Part shown: positions 26,935-35,870 of the stretch, piece after piece
How the letters are laid out: the number at the start of each line of letters is the position of its first letter
How positions within the stretch are numbered: the stretch's first letter is position 1
Source of the DNA: Polyangiaceae bacterium
GTDB taxonomy: Bacteria; Myxococcota_A; Polyangia; Polyangiales; Polyangiaceae
DNA length: 64,000 nt
NCBI GenBank assembly: GCA_025353725.1
Contig: JANXOF010000023.1
Coordinates: forward strand, 267,244-331,243
Direction of reading: 5' to 3'
Notes under the pieces: generated by a model
Seen by the model: only the letters and a program-made list of their open reading frames with translations
The model's database searches: none
What the model was told of the DNA's origin: nothing
Position numbers and translations under genes: made by a program

Positions 26935-27648
26935 CTAGCGGGGTCCGTCGAGCAACGAAAAGAGACCTCCCATGTCGGCCTCGAGGGTCTCTGTGATGTG
27001 CTGAATCGTTTTGCTTCGAAGGCGCATTTTTGTCGCCACGTAGGCGTTACGAGGGAGTGCGCCGAGGCGCGCAGCCTCCGCTTTGGCTCGCTCGAGGACC
27101 TCCGTCGCGGGCACAACCGTATCCAGATATCCGACTCTCGCAGCTCCCTCAGGATCGTAGATCGTGCCTTGAAGCGTCGCGCGCCCGAGTTCGGTCGTTA
27201 GGATACGGTCGCGCGCAAGCTCCATCGCGAGCACGGGAACGGGCATGCCTATCGACACCTCGTTCAAGCCTATCCGGTAGGCGCCAGCCGTCCCGATGCG
27301 GACATCCGCCGTGAGAAGCAACAGCGAGCCGCCTGCAAGTGCGTGACCCGTACACGCGATCACCACCGGCAGCGTTGCGCCATAAAGCTTCGTGTAGAGG
27401 TCCGAGCCGAGGCGCAGGAGCGCTTTGGCATTCTCGGGCCCGCTCATCATCACTTTGAGGTCAAACCCTCCGCAAAAGCGGTCCGGGCGACCGGCGAGGA
27501 CAACCGCGCTGGCCTCTTTTTCGGCGCGCGCGATCGCCGCGACGAGCGCGCCTATCATCGGCTCGGAAAGCGCATTCGCTTTTCCGTCATCCATCTGGAG
27601 AACGGCGGTTGTACCTTCGAGCGTGTAGGTGAGAGGTTCGGTGGTCAC
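26935..27648 (-). CDS. Enoyl-CoA hydratase/isomerase family protein
   Basis: 237 residues from the GTG at 27648, chosen because it follows the DUF3293 stop by about 10 bp and gives the family N-terminus (VTTEPLTYTLEGTTAVLQMD). Crotonase fold signatures: KANALSEPMIGALVAAI, VVLAGRPDRFCGGFDLKVM (oxyanion hole), GHALAGGSLLLLTADVRIGT (oxyanion hole) and IGLNEVSIGMPVPVLAMELAR. The glutamates used by true hydratases are not evident at both positions, so the exact reaction is uncertain (hydratase, isomerase or hydrolase on acyl-CoA). Last gene of a minus-strand run with DUF3293 and a two-component system. Confidence 0.9.
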   Translation of the reverse strand: MTTEPLTYTLEGTTAVLQMDDGKANALSEPMIGALVAAIARAEKEASAVVLAGRPDRFCGGFDLKVMMSGPENAKALLRLGSDLYTKLYGATLPVVIACTGHALAGGSLLLLTADVRIGTAGAYRIGLNEVSIGMPVPVLAMELARDRILTTELGRATLQGTIYDPEGAARVGYLDTVVPATEVLERAKAEAARLGALPRNAYVATKMRLRSKTIQHITETLEADMGGLFSLLDGPR

Positions 27649-27658
27649 GCTTCCGAGT

Positions 27659-28135
27659 CTATCCTCGCACCCGCCAGTTGCCCACGAACGTCTTCCAAAG
27701 CTCGTCACACGTCGGATCGGTCACGATGAGCTCCGGCCTACCATTTCGGTTGACGACGATGGTGTTCTGGCGAAACACGCGCCCGAAAGCGCACGCCTCC
27801 TCCCGCCCCATGTCGTGGACGAGCCACGCCGGCTCGCGCCACGTGCCGTCAGGCTCCTCCTCGTACCCGACGCACTGCTCTACGCGGTAGCAGCCGAGAA
27901 TGAGCATGTCGCGCAAGACGGAATGCCGCCCCTCGTTCACTTTTCGCGGCAGCAACATCGACCTGGGATTGAATGCCGTGAGGAGCGTAAAGGGACGCGT
28001 AAGAAGCTCCGGAAGCGACGACACATCTTGGACGATGTCACCATCCAGCGACACCCGGAGGGGGCTGCGAGTCTCGCTCGAGCTCGGAAGCTCGTAGACC
28101 GTTGAAAGGTATTGCCGAAGGAGATGTTGGTCCAT
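27659..28135 (-). CDS. DUF3293 domain protein
   Basis: 158 residues from the ATG at 28135, chosen since it starts 29 bp after the response-regulator stop and gives a compact domain. The family pattern is visible: LTAFNPRSMLLPRKVNEGRH, then GYEEEPDGTWREPAWLVHD and EACAFGRVFRQNTIVV. DUF3293 proteins are small cytoplasmic proteins without a known activity. Position suggests it is transcribed with the two-component system, although no link in function is known. Confidence 0.8.
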   Translation of the reverse strand: MDQHLLRQYLSTVYELPSSSETRSPLRVSLDGDIVQDVSSLPELLTRPFTLLTAFNPRSMLLPRKVNEGRHSVLRDMLILGCYRVEQCVGYEEEPDGTWREPAWLVHDMGREEACAFGRVFRQNTIVVNRNGRPELIVTDPTCDELWKTFVGNWRVRG

Positions 28136-28164
28136 GCGCGGCGCGTGTCTTACCTCAAATTCGC

Positions 28165-28899
28165 TCAACCGTCGAAGCGATAGCCGACGCCGCGCACCGT
28201 CTGGATATAGACAGGCTCTTGGGAGTCGACCTCGAGCTTCGCTCTGAGCTGTTGGATGAAATTGTCGACGGTTCGTGGCGTGCCGTGGTGCTTCGGTCCC
28301 CAAACGCGTCGAAAGATATCCTCGCGCGAGAGCACGCGACCGCGCTCGTTCAAGAGGCAGACGAGTACGTCGAACTCGCGCGCTGTCATGTCCACGGGCT
28401 CTCCCGCACGCTTCACGTTTCGCGCGGCGACGTCGACCGCGACGTCACCAAAAAGGATCGCGGGAATGCGCGCCGAGACGACCGCGCCGTGCGCAAGGCC
28501 GTGGCCTCGACGGAGGGCCGCACGCACGCGCGCGAGAAGCTCCGCGAGACTAAAAGGCTTGGCGACGTAGTCTTCCGCGCCGAGCTCGAGTCCTGCCACC
28601 TTGTCCATTTCAGCGGCCTTGGCCGACAAAATGATGATGGGCATCGTTCGCCCTTCCGATCGAAGTTCGTGCAAAACCTCGAGGCCATTCCGCTTCGGAA
28701 GCATCACGTCGAGAAGAATGAGATCCGGCGATGCGCCACGGGCGAGCACGAGGCCGGCTTCGCCGTCTTCGGCAAGGTCGACGAGGTATCCCTCATTTTC
28801 GAGGTTGATACGCAAGCCGATGGCGATGCTCGGGTCGTCTTCCACGACCAACACACGCTTCCCCGACAAGTCGGCTGTTTTTCGCTTCACTTCCGTCAT
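28165..28899 (-). CDS. OmpR-family response regulator
   Basis: 244 residues from the ATG at 28899. Receiver domain: acidic pair in LVVEDDPS, phospho-acceptor Asp64 in LILLDVMLPKRNG, then IIILSAKA and the conserved Lys in EDYVAKPFSLAELLARVRAA. C-terminal winged helix of the OmpR/PhoB type: DMTAREFDVLVCLLNERGRV, then VDNFIQQLRAKLE and VRGVGYRFDG. It should be phosphorylated by the histidine kinase encoded 100 bp upstream and act as a DNA-binding regulator. Targets unknown. An upstream extension to 29208 would run into the kinase gene and is a shadow. Confidence 0.94.
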   Translation of the reverse strand: MTEVKRKTADLSGKRVLVVEDDPSIAIGLRINLENEGYLVDLAEDGEAGLVLARGASPDLILLDVMLPKRNGLEVLHELRSEGRTMPIIILSAKAAEMDKVAGLELGAEDYVAKPFSLAELLARVRAALRRGHGLAHGAVVSARIPAILFGDVAVDVAARNVKRAGEPVDMTAREFDVLVCLLNERGRVLSREDIFRRVWGPKHHGTPRTVDNFIQQLRAKLEVDSQEPVYIQTVRGVGYRFDG

Positions 28900-28999
28900 C
28901 GGCTCTTGCCAAAACTCGTCTAGCCCGGAAGGTGCGACGCGCCCAGCGGTTCCGGCACGGGTCGCTACGGGGTCACAACGGACGTGCCCCGCCCGTTGC

Positions 29000-29962
29000 C
29001 TAGCGATGCGGAGCTGGCGGGAGAACCAGCGTAAACGTACTTCCTTCGCCGGGAGAACTCTCCACGATGACGCGAGCTTGATGGGCGCGCGCCACGTGCT
29101 TGACAATCGCGAGGCCGAGCCCCGCTCCCTCTCGCGTGCGAGAAAGGCGATCGTCGATTCGATAAAATTTGTCGAAAATGCGCCGAAATTCAGGCCGAGG
29201 AATGCCATGACCGTTGTCGGTCACCGCGATGCCGACGTCTCCCTTCGCCGTAAGCGACGCGCGGAGGCTCACCCGCGGAGGAACGCCTCCGTACTTGTGC
29301 GCGTTCGAGACCAGGTTGACGATGGCGTCGACGATGGCCGCACGGTCGACGATGACTCTCGGTAAAGCGGTGGCGACGTCAAACGTGAGGTCGAGATCCT
29401 TCCCAAGATGCGCTTGCGGCATGTACGCGGCGATAGCGTCGTCCACGATGTCTTGAACATACTCGAGGCGAAGTTCGTAGATCTTCCGGCCCGCCGCCAT
29501 GCGACCCCAATCGAGTAAACGCTCGATAAGCCGAGAGAGCCGCGCCGACTCGGAAATAAGGAGAGAGGTGCACTTTTCTCGTATCGCGGCGTCCTCTCCC
29601 GAACGCTCGATGGTCTCCGCGAAGAGCCGAATCGCGGTGAGCGGAGTTCGCAAGTCGTGGCTAACTTTTGACACAAAGTCGGCTTGGAGCTCCGAGAGAT
29701 TTGCCTCGCGACGGACGAACACGAGCACGAGCACGACACCTGTAACCACGACCGAGACGAAGCTCACGGAGAGAATACCGAACAGCAGATTGATGCGAGC
29801 TTCGAGGAACATTTGAATGATCCCAATAGCCAACAACAAAACTGTCGGAACAATAATAAGATACACAAGGAGCTGTACGATCCGGCGGTACCCCATGCGC
29901 TGGAGATTTTTCGCCGCCACTTGACGAATCGTCTCGCCCGTCGGCGCAGGTCGCTCACTCAT
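29000..29962 (-). CDS. Sensor histidine kinase with minimal extracytoplasmic loop
   Basis: 320 residues. Two membrane helices (about 29-53 and 58-83) are joined by a very short loop (EARIN), so there is no external sensor domain. The H-box is FVSKVSHDLRTPLT with His102. The N-box is VNLVSNAHKYGG, the G1 box VTDNGHGIP and the G2 box EGAGLGLAIVKH. It autophosphorylates and passes phosphate to the OmpR-type regulator encoded 100 bp downstream. The short loop suggests that it senses in or at the membrane or through a partner. It diverges from the EEP-family gene over 77 bp. Confidence 0.93.
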   Translation of the reverse strand: MSERPAPTGETIRQVAAKNLQRMGYRRIVQLLVYLIIVPTVLLLAIGIIQMFLEARINLLFGILSVSFVSVVVTGVVLVLVFVRREANLSELQADFVSKVSHDLRTPLTAIRLFAETIERSGEDAAIREKCTSLLISESARLSRLIERLLDWGRMAAGRKIYELRLEYVQDIVDDAIAAYMPQAHLGKDLDLTFDVATALPRVIVDRAAIVDAIVNLVSNAHKYGGVPPRVSLRASLTAKGDVGIAVTDNGHGIPRPEFRRIFDKFYRIDDRLSRTREGAGLGLAIVKHVARAHQARVIVESSPGEGSTFTLVLPPAPHR

Positions 29963-30039
29963 GCGCGTGTCGCGTCGACAGGGGCTTTACACATCGGCGG
30001 CTGGCTCCGGAGACAAGGTCTGCTAGGCTCGGACAACTC

Positions 30040-31029
30040 ATGCGACAAGCCGTTCTATCGCTCTTTCTCGCTGTTGTGTGCTCCTGTAGCTCGAACGGTG
30101 CGAGTCAGGCGCCTGAGGCTCCCGGCGACCGGCGCGACGGCGATCCGGCCGGGGGAGGCGTAACGCCCGTCAATCCGTCGATGACGGGTCCGCGGACCGA
30201 TGACGTCGACGGGCCTCCGCCTTCGACGCCGCGGGCTTCCGGACACCTACGCGTGATGGCTGCCAACATCTCGAGCGGTTCGCCCCCGGCGTACGGCGCC
30301 GCCGACGGCGTTCGCATCTTTCAAGGACTTCGCGCGGACGTCGTGCTGATTCAAGAGCTCAACGTTGGGCACGACACCAAGGCCGAGCTTGACGCGTTCG
30401 TCGCAACGACCTTCGGCGCATCGTTTAGTTACTACCGGGAGCAAGGCCAAGGGGTTCAGATCCCGAACGGCATTATCTCTCGTTATCCGATTACTGATTC
30501 GGGCAGCTGGTCCGATCCGCAGGTCGGCAATCGTGGTTTCGCGTATGCAAAACTGGCGATTCCCGGACCTCACCCACTCTGGGCGATTAGCCTTCATCTT
30601 TTGACGAGCGGCGGTACGGAACGAGCGGCGGAGGCTGACGCAGTCGTCGCAAAGATCAAGGCAACGGTTCCCGCCTCCGACTACGTTATCCTAGGCGGCG
30701 ACTTCAATACGTCGAGTCGGACCGAGCCGTGCATCACGACGCTCTCGAACATCGTCGTTACCGCGGCTCCGTATCCCGTCGATCGAACGGGCAACGACAA
30801 CACGAGCCTCGCGCGGAAAAAGCCCCACGATTGGCTTCTTGCCGGCCATGGCTTCGCAAGCCTTGCCGTGCCGACTGTCTTCGGGGAGCATTCCTTTCCC
30901 TCGGGCTTGGTGTTCGATAGCCGGGTTTACAGCCCCCTCGCCGAGGTCGCGCCCATTCAGGCACGCGACAGTGATTCCGTGAACACGCAACACATGCCCG
31001 TCGTGCGTGACTTCCAGCTCGCCCCTTGA
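30040..31029 (+). CDS. Endonuclease/exonuclease/phosphatase family lipoprotein
   Basis: 329 residues with a lipoprotein-type signal (LSLFLAVVCSCSSNG) and a Pro/Gly-rich linker. The EEP catalytic positions are all visible: Asn in RVMAANISSG, Glu in VVLIQELNVG, His in WAISLHLLTSGG, Asp and Asn in VILGGDFNTSS, Asp in PHDWLLAG and the final His in NTQHMPVV. EEP proteins cleave phosphodiester or phosphomonoester bonds with a divalent metal; this one would act outside the cytoplasm, so an extracellular nuclease or phosphoesterase role is reasonable. Substrate not decidable from sequence. Confidence 0.9.
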   Translation: MRQAVLSLFLAVVCSCSSNGASQAPEAPGDRRDGDPAGGGVTPVNPSMTGPRTDDVDGPPPSTPRASGHLRVMAANISSGSPPAYGAADGVRIFQGLRADVVLIQELNVGHDTKAELDAFVATTFGASFSYYREQGQGVQIPNGIISRYPITDSGSWSDPQVGNRGFAYAKLAIPGPHPLWAISLHLLTSGGTERAAEADAVVAKIKATVPASDYVILGGDFNTSSRTEPCITTLSNIVVTAAPYPVDRTGNDNTSLARKKPHDWLLAGHGFASLAVPTVFGEHSFPSGLVFDSRVYSPLAEVAPIQARDSDSVNTQHMPVVRDFQLAP

Positions 31030-31078
31030 GGAGCGGTCCTCCGTGCGTCGGCGCGTAGAGATTGCGCGAAGGGCTTGG

Positions 31079-31966
31079 CTACCCGATCGGACCTTTGATT
31101 GCAGCAAGCATGACGTCGACTGGCGGTAGCTCACCAAGCCAAAGCTCAAACGCGCGCGCGCCCTGCTGCGCCAACATGCCGAGTCCGTTATCGACCGCGA
31201 GGTGCCGTGACTTCGCTCGCTCGATAAATGGCGTGACCGTGGGGGCATAAACAACGTCAAGCGCCACGGCGTCCGAGGGGACGCTCGCCCAATCGACAGC
31301 GTCCGCAACGCGCGCCCCCGAGGCCGCTCCCGTCATTCCGCAGCTGGTCGCCTGAACAATCGCCACGAGGCGCGCGTCTTCTTTTTCGGGTCGCTCGAGT
31401 CCCGAAACGTCCAGCGTAGGAGAAGCGCCCGCCGCCGCGAGGGTCCGACCCATGGCGAGGCGGTAGGCCTTCGCCGCCGCCGGTTCGCCGAGCGAGCGGC
31501 CGCGAATCACCAGGCGCCCCAAAGAGAGGGAGGAGGCAAGTGCGACGATCGCCGCACCGGCCGCGCCTCCCGTTCCGAGGATGAGACCCGTTCCGCCCAC
31601 AAACCGGCTCGCGCTCCCCGCAAGCCGCGTCAATTCATCGGCTATCGCGGGCCTATCGGTGTTGTACGCAAGGACGCGGCCGTCGTTCGTCCGAACGAGC
31701 GTGTTCGCAGCGCCGATAGCTTTCGCGCTCGCATCCACATCGTCGACGAGCGCGAGGACACGCGCCTTGTGCGGCACCGTCACGTTGAGCCCAGCGAAGT
31801 CCCCCCTGCGAAGCGCCTCGACCCGCAGGGCGAGCTCGTCGGGCGATGTCTCAAGCGCCTCGTAGGTGTGAGGAAGACCGAGCGCGCGGAAGGCCGCGAG
31901 GTGCATGACAGGGCTTTTTGAGTGCGCGATCGGCAATCCTAGGACCGCGAAGCGGAGAGGCGTCAC
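31079..31966 (-). CDS. aroE: Shikimate dehydrogenase
   Basis: 295 residues, GTG start overlapping the xseA stop (GTGA). It reduces 3-dehydroshikimate to shikimate with NADPH in aromatic amino acid synthesis. Signatures: FAVLGLPIAHSKSPVMHLAA at the N-terminus, the catalytic Lys in FAGLNVTVPHKARV, the catalytic Asp in VLAYNTDRPA, the nucleotide-binding loop GLILGTGGAAGAAIV, and the C-terminal LGMLAQQGARAFELWLG. After NTD the usual glycine-containing stretch is altered (RPAIAD), which is unusual but leaves both catalytic residues. Pairing with xseA is a simple operon of convenience. Confidence 0.92.
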   Translation of the reverse strand: MTPLRFAVLGLPIAHSKSPVMHLAAFRALGLPHTYEALETSPDELALRVEALRRGDFAGLNVTVPHKARVLALVDDVDASAKAIGAANTLVRTNDGRVLAYNTDRPAIADELTRLAGSASRFVGGTGLILGTGGAAGAAIVALASSLSLGRLVIRGRSLGEPAAAKAYRLAMGRTLAAAGASPTLDVSGLERPEKEDARLVAIVQATSCGMTGAASGARVADAVDWASVPSDAVALDVVYAPTVTPFIERAKSRHLAVDNGLGMLAQQGARAFELWLGELPPVDVMLAAIKGPIG

Positions 31967-33492
31967 GGTTCGCCTTCGGAACCGCTAGGCGAAGTCACGG
32001 TCGCCTCAAACGACCCCTCGCCGACGCGAACGTGCACGGCTTCGCCGACGGAAACCTCACGTGCGTCACGGATCGCGTGATCGTTATCGACCCGCGAAAC
32101 TATCGCGTAGCCGCGCGAAAGGACTTTCAGCGGACTCATCGCGTCGAGCCTTCCCGCGAGGGCAGAAAGGTCGCGCCGCTCGTGAACGAGCCGTGAGCGT
32201 CCGGCATCGACGAGTCGAAGGTGCGAAGCGGAGGCGCCCGTCAGAGCTTCGCGCAGACGCGCCCGAAGTTGCGACGCGAGGCGCGCTTGGAACGCGAGGG
32301 CAACGCCTTTGTCGCGCGCGATACGCTCACGAGGATGTGCCGCGCCGAGCCGCGCCGCGAGCCGCGTTGCCGTATCCCTTTGAGTCGAGATTCGGAGCGT
32401 GATTCGCCGCGACATTCGGGCGACAGAATCATCGACGCGCTGCTGCGCGCTTGCAATAAGCAACCGCGGATCGCGGAAGGCGGTGCCAAGCTTCGTGGTG
32501 CGCGCACGGTCCTCTTGGATGCGCGCGTGGACGGCCCGACGAAGGCGTATCGCGCGTTCCTCGAGAAGTCGCCTCCGCGCGTTCGCGTCAGGAACCAACA
32601 ACTCGGCCGCCTGCGACGGCGTCGACGCGCGGGCGTCCGCGGCAAAGTCCACCAGCGTCACATCCGTCTCGTGACCGACCGCGCTCACGACAGGCACGCG
32701 GCACGCAGCGACATCACGCACGAGTTGCTCGTCGTGAAACGCGAGGAGATCGTCCTGGGAGCCGCCGCCGCGGCCCACGATGATGACATCCACCTCGGGG
32801 ATCCGCTGCAACGCGGCGAGCGACCGACGCACGGCCTCCGCAGCGCCCACGCCTTGCACCTGGGCCGGAGCGAGCAAAATCCGTGCGCCACCCCGCCGAA
32901 ACGCGACTTTGCAGATGTCGTGAATCACGGCCCCCGCGGCGCTCGTCACGACTCCGATGATGCGCGGCTCCTGAGGCAGCGGCCGCTTCCTATCCGAAGA
33001 AAAGAGGCCCTCGGCCTGGAGTTTTGCTTTTAGTTTCTCAAGCGCCTCGAGGAGCGCGCCCTTTCCCGTAGGCTCGATGCGATCGCCTACGAATTGCATC
33101 TTGCCGCGCGGCGCCCAGAACGTCGGTTTTCCGCGGAGGCGAACGCGAACACCGTCTTTGACGAGCAGCTTCGAGCGCGGAGTGACGTTCGCGCGGTAGA
33201 CCACCACGTCGACCACGGCGTCATCGTCTTCGTCTTTCAACGAAAAATAGAGATGGCCACTCGGCGCGGGACGAGCGCCGCTGACTTCGCCTTCGACCCA
33301 TATCGACGTCTCGAACGTGCGTTCCAGAGTGCGCGAGAGCACTCTCCCAAGCTGCGCGACAGAAAGGATCTCCGGCGTCACGGGCGTCACGGGCGTCACC
33401 GCGCGCGGGGTGTCGTGAACGACGGGCTTCGGCACAAACGCATCGAAGTCGAACGCAAGTGTTTTGCCGCTACCTGAGCTTCGGTCGACCAT
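31963..33492 (-). CDS. xseA: Exodeoxyribonuclease VII large subunit
   Basis: 509 residues from the ATG at 33492. An N-terminal OB domain starts after a Pro/Val-Thr-rich tail (EILSVAQLGRVLSRTLERTF, then WVEGEVSGARPAPSGHLYFS). The catalytic region has IIGVVTSAAGAVIHDICKVA, VDVIIVGRGGGSQDDLLAFH and VPVVSAVGHETDVTLVDFAA, and the long helical region contains ARASTPSQAAELLVPD. The enzyme degrades single-stranded DNA with the small subunit XseB, which is not in the window. The N-terminus carries a short VTPVTPVTP repeat. The start is divergent from accC with a 62 bp gap. Confidence 0.95.
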   Translation of the reverse strand: MVDRSSGSGKTLAFDFDAFVPKPVVHDTPRAVTPVTPVTPEILSVAQLGRVLSRTLERTFETSIWVEGEVSGARPAPSGHLYFSLKDEDDDAVVDVVVYRANVTPRSKLLVKDGVRVRLRGKPTFWAPRGKMQFVGDRIEPTGKGALLEALEKLKAKLQAEGLFSSDRKRPLPQEPRIIGVVTSAAGAVIHDICKVAFRRGGARILLAPAQVQGVGAAEAVRRSLAALQRIPEVDVIIVGRGGGSQDDLLAFHDEQLVRDVAACRVPVVSAVGHETDVTLVDFAADARASTPSQAAELLVPDANARRRLLEERAIRLRRAVHARIQEDRARTTKLGTAFRDPRLLIASAQQRVDDSVARMSRRITLRISTQRDTATRLAARLGAAHPRERIARDKGVALAFQARLASQLRARLREALTGASASHLRLVDAGRSRLVHERRDLSALAGRLDAMSPLKVLSRGYAIVSRVDNDHAIRDAREVSVGEAVHVRVGEGSFEATVTSPSGSEGEP

Positions 33493-33554
33493 GACGCAGC
33501 CTAGCGCGGCAGGCACTGGCCGGCGCCATCGATCCGCGGTACCCCTGGCGACCT

Positions 33555-35078
33555 ATGCAGCAGTCCCGCACCTTCAAAAAGGTTTTGGTCGCCAACCGCG
33601 GCGAGATCGCCGTCCGGGTCACACGCACGCTCCACGAGATGGGCATTGCCGCGGTGGCTGTTCACTCCGAGGTCGATCGAGGCGCGTTGCACGTGCGGAT
33701 GGCCGACGAGGCTTACTTGATAGGACCCGCCCCCGCGGCCGAGAGCTACCTTCGCATCGACAAGATCCTCGACGCGGCGAAAAAAGCGGGGTGCGACGCC
33801 ATTCACCCGGGCTACGGCTTCCTGAGCGAAAACGCAGACTTTGCGGAGGCTTGCGAGCGCGAAGGCATCACGTTCATTGGGCCGCCCGCGAGCGCGATGC
33901 GCGCGATGGGGTCAAAGACCGCCGCGCGAAAGAAAATGGCCGAGGCCGGCGTGCCCATCGTTCCAGGCGCGATGTGCTCGACCACGGACGAGGCTATCGC
34001 CGCGGCGAAACTCATCGGGTTTCCGGTCATGCTCAAAGCCTCTGCCGGCGGCGGCGGGAAGGGCATTCGGCTCGTTCACGAGGCGAGCGAAATGGCCTCG
34101 GCTTGGGAGCGTGCTCGCTCCGAGGCAAAAAAGTTTTTCGGCGATGACACGGTCTACCTCGAAAAAGCGCTCATCAAGCCACGCCATGTCGAAATTCAAG
34201 TCCTCGGCGATCGCGACGGCAACATGGTGCACGTCTTCGAGCGCGACTGCTCGATTCAGCGCCGCAACCAAAAGGTCGTCGAGGAGACGCCCTCGCCCGC
34301 AGCGTCACGAGAGCTCGTCGCGCGCATGGGCGCCATTTCGGTGCAGGGCGCGAAGGCCGTTGGGTATCACAGTGCCGGTACGTTCGAATTTCTGCTCACG
34401 CCCGACGGCGAATTTTACTTTCTGGAGATGAACACGCGTCTTCAAGTCGAGCATCCCGTCACGGAGCTTGTCGCAGGTCACGATCTCGTGCGCGAGATGG
34501 TGAGCATCGCTCAAGGCGAAAAGCTGCACTTTACACAGACGGATCTCGTCTCACGTGGAGCGGCTATCCAGTGTCGCATCTACGCGGAAGACCCTTCGAA
34601 CGGCTTTCTCCCCTCGCCCGGGCGAATCGAGAGCCTTGTCACCCCCGCAGGCCCCGGCGTTCGCGACGACGGCGGCGCCTACCCTGGGTGCGAGATTTCA
34701 AGTTACTACGACCCGCTCATCTCGAAACTTTGCGTGTGGGCCTCGACCCGTGAACGAGCCATCGCGAGAATGCGGCGCGCGCTTTCGGAGTACATCGTCA
34801 CCGGGATTCGGACGAACCTGGCCTTCCACGAGAAGCTTTTTCAGCATCCCGAATTCGTCGCGGGCGACTACGACACGGCGTTTATCGATCGAAACAAGGA
34901 GCAGCTACTTGGCTATCCGACCGTTCCGGAAGCCGACCGCGAGGCCGTCGCCGTCGCGGTCGCCGTCGCCGCCTCCCGCCTCGAACGCGCGACCGGCGCC
35001 GCGCGGGCGGAGACGGGAGAAAACGGCTCTCGCCTCTCTCCCTGGGTCGCGGGTCTTCGGGCCCGGCTTCACCGGTAG
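33555..35078 (+). CDS. accC: Biotin carboxylase (acetyl/propionyl-CoA carboxylase alpha-type subunit)
   Basis: 507 residues. It carboxylates biotin on a carrier protein, using ATP and bicarbonate. Signatures: KVLVANRGEIAVRVTRTLHE, HPGYGFLSENADFAEAC, the ATP-grasp loop MLKASAGGGGKGIRLV, ERDCSIQRRNQKVVEE, EMNTRLQVEHPVTELV and QCRIYAEDP. No biotinyl (BCCP) domain is present, and none is adjacent, so the carrier must be encoded elsewhere. The C-terminal 60 residues, after the last conserved block, include a short AVAVAVAVAA tract. It could serve acetyl-CoA or propionyl-CoA carboxylase. The next gene is on the opposite strand. Confidence 0.93.
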   Translation: MQQSRTFKKVLVANRGEIAVRVTRTLHEMGIAAVAVHSEVDRGALHVRMADEAYLIGPAPAAESYLRIDKILDAAKKAGCDAIHPGYGFLSENADFAEACEREGITFIGPPASAMRAMGSKTAARKKMAEAGVPIVPGAMCSTTDEAIAAAKLIGFPVMLKASAGGGGKGIRLVHEASEMASAWERARSEAKKFFGDDTVYLEKALIKPRHVEIQVLGDRDGNMVHVFERDCSIQRRNQKVVEETPSPAASRELVARMGAISVQGAKAVGYHSAGTFEFLLTPDGEFYFLEMNTRLQVEHPVTELVAGHDLVREMVSIAQGEKLHFTQTDLVSRGAAIQCRIYAEDPSNGFLPSPGRIESLVTPAGPGVRDDGGAYPGCEISSYYDPLISKLCVWASTRERAIARMRRALSEYIVTGIRTNLAFHEKLFQHPEFVAGDYDTAFIDRNKEQLLGYPTVPEADREAVAVAVAVAASRLERATGAARAETGENGSRLSPWVAGLRARLHR

Positions 35079-35096
35079 CGTCGCAACGTAGGCAAC

Positions 35097-35651
35097 CTAG
35101 TCGTCACGCGCGTCGGTGGACGCGTCGGTGGGTACGGAGGCGTCTGTCAGCACTGGCGCCCCGCACTCTACCGAGCACGAGCGGCTCACGCATCCGCCGA
35201 GCGCGACGCCGAGACTTCGCGTCGATGCCGACGCCGTGAAAAAGCCGGCGCCGCACGCGATGAAGTCCTGCTTCTCGGCGAAACACTCGAGCGTTTGCTT
35301 GCCGATGTCTTGGCAGCCAAGGTCTGACTTACTGCGGCTGCAATCTGCGGCGCACTCGTCGATTTGGCCACCGCACTTGGTGCGCGCGCAACCGAAACAC
35401 GCACCGGTCGACGTGGAGCTGTCAGGAATCGCGGCGTCGGGGATCTCTTTCAGCAAATCTCGTTTCGTATCGCACGCAGGAGGCACGTCGACGTCGGCGA
35501 TAGCGACCCCCGGTCTGGCGTCGGCAGCGCCGTCGACGCCGCCATCCGTCGAGGTCGCCTCAGAGCTCCCGCCACACGCCCCGAGACCGAGACCGGTCCC
35601 GAGCAAACTCGCCGCTAGGACCGCGAAACAGAATCGAAAGTGGAAGTTCAA
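35097..35651 (-). CDS. Cys-rich lipoprotein, uncharacterised
   Basis: 184 residues from a TTG at 35651, preceded by AGGAG at seven bases and giving a good lipoprotein signal (FCFAVLAASLLGTGLGLGAC). A longer upstream frame exists but lacks this fit. After an Asp/Ala-rich linker, the protein has about a dozen Cys in repeated C-x2-C and C-x3-C spacing (ACFGCARTKCGG, ECAADCSRSKSDLGC). The mature part resembles the many small Cys-rich lipoproteins of myxobacteria, whose roles are unknown. The Cys pairs probably form disulphides outside the cytoplasm. The tail is again Asp-rich (TDASTDARDD). Confidence 0.75.
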   Translation of the reverse strand: MNFHFRFCFAVLAASLLGTGLGLGACGGSSEATSTDGGVDGAADARPGVAIADVDVPPACDTKRDLLKEIPDAAIPDSSTSTGACFGCARTKCGGQIDECAADCSRSKSDLGCQDIGKQTLECFAEKQDFIACGAGFFTASASTRSLGVALGGCVSRSCSVECGAPVLTDASVPTDASTDARDD

Positions 35652-35870
35652 AATGGAGCTCCTGGTATTCAGAGAAAGAGAGACACGGCTTACCCACAAA
35701 GAAATTATCACGGGAACTCTGTCGAACGCCATCGCGGCGCCGCTCCTACCTTCGACGACTCACTTGCATCGTGGTAACTTTTGCCGGGGGCAGCAGCTCG
35801 AGCAAGATGCTACTTTGAGAAAGATGACCCCGCGCTCCGCGGGCGCGCGTTCGCTTGCGGGGTTACGAAG

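Noticed and set aside
28900..29208. N-terminal extension of the response regulator
   Set aside because: It runs into the histidine kinase gene; the ATG at 28899 gives the normal receiver N-terminus.
31028..31041. Small hairpin after the EEP gene, possible terminator
   Set aside because: Five base pairs only and no T-run follows.
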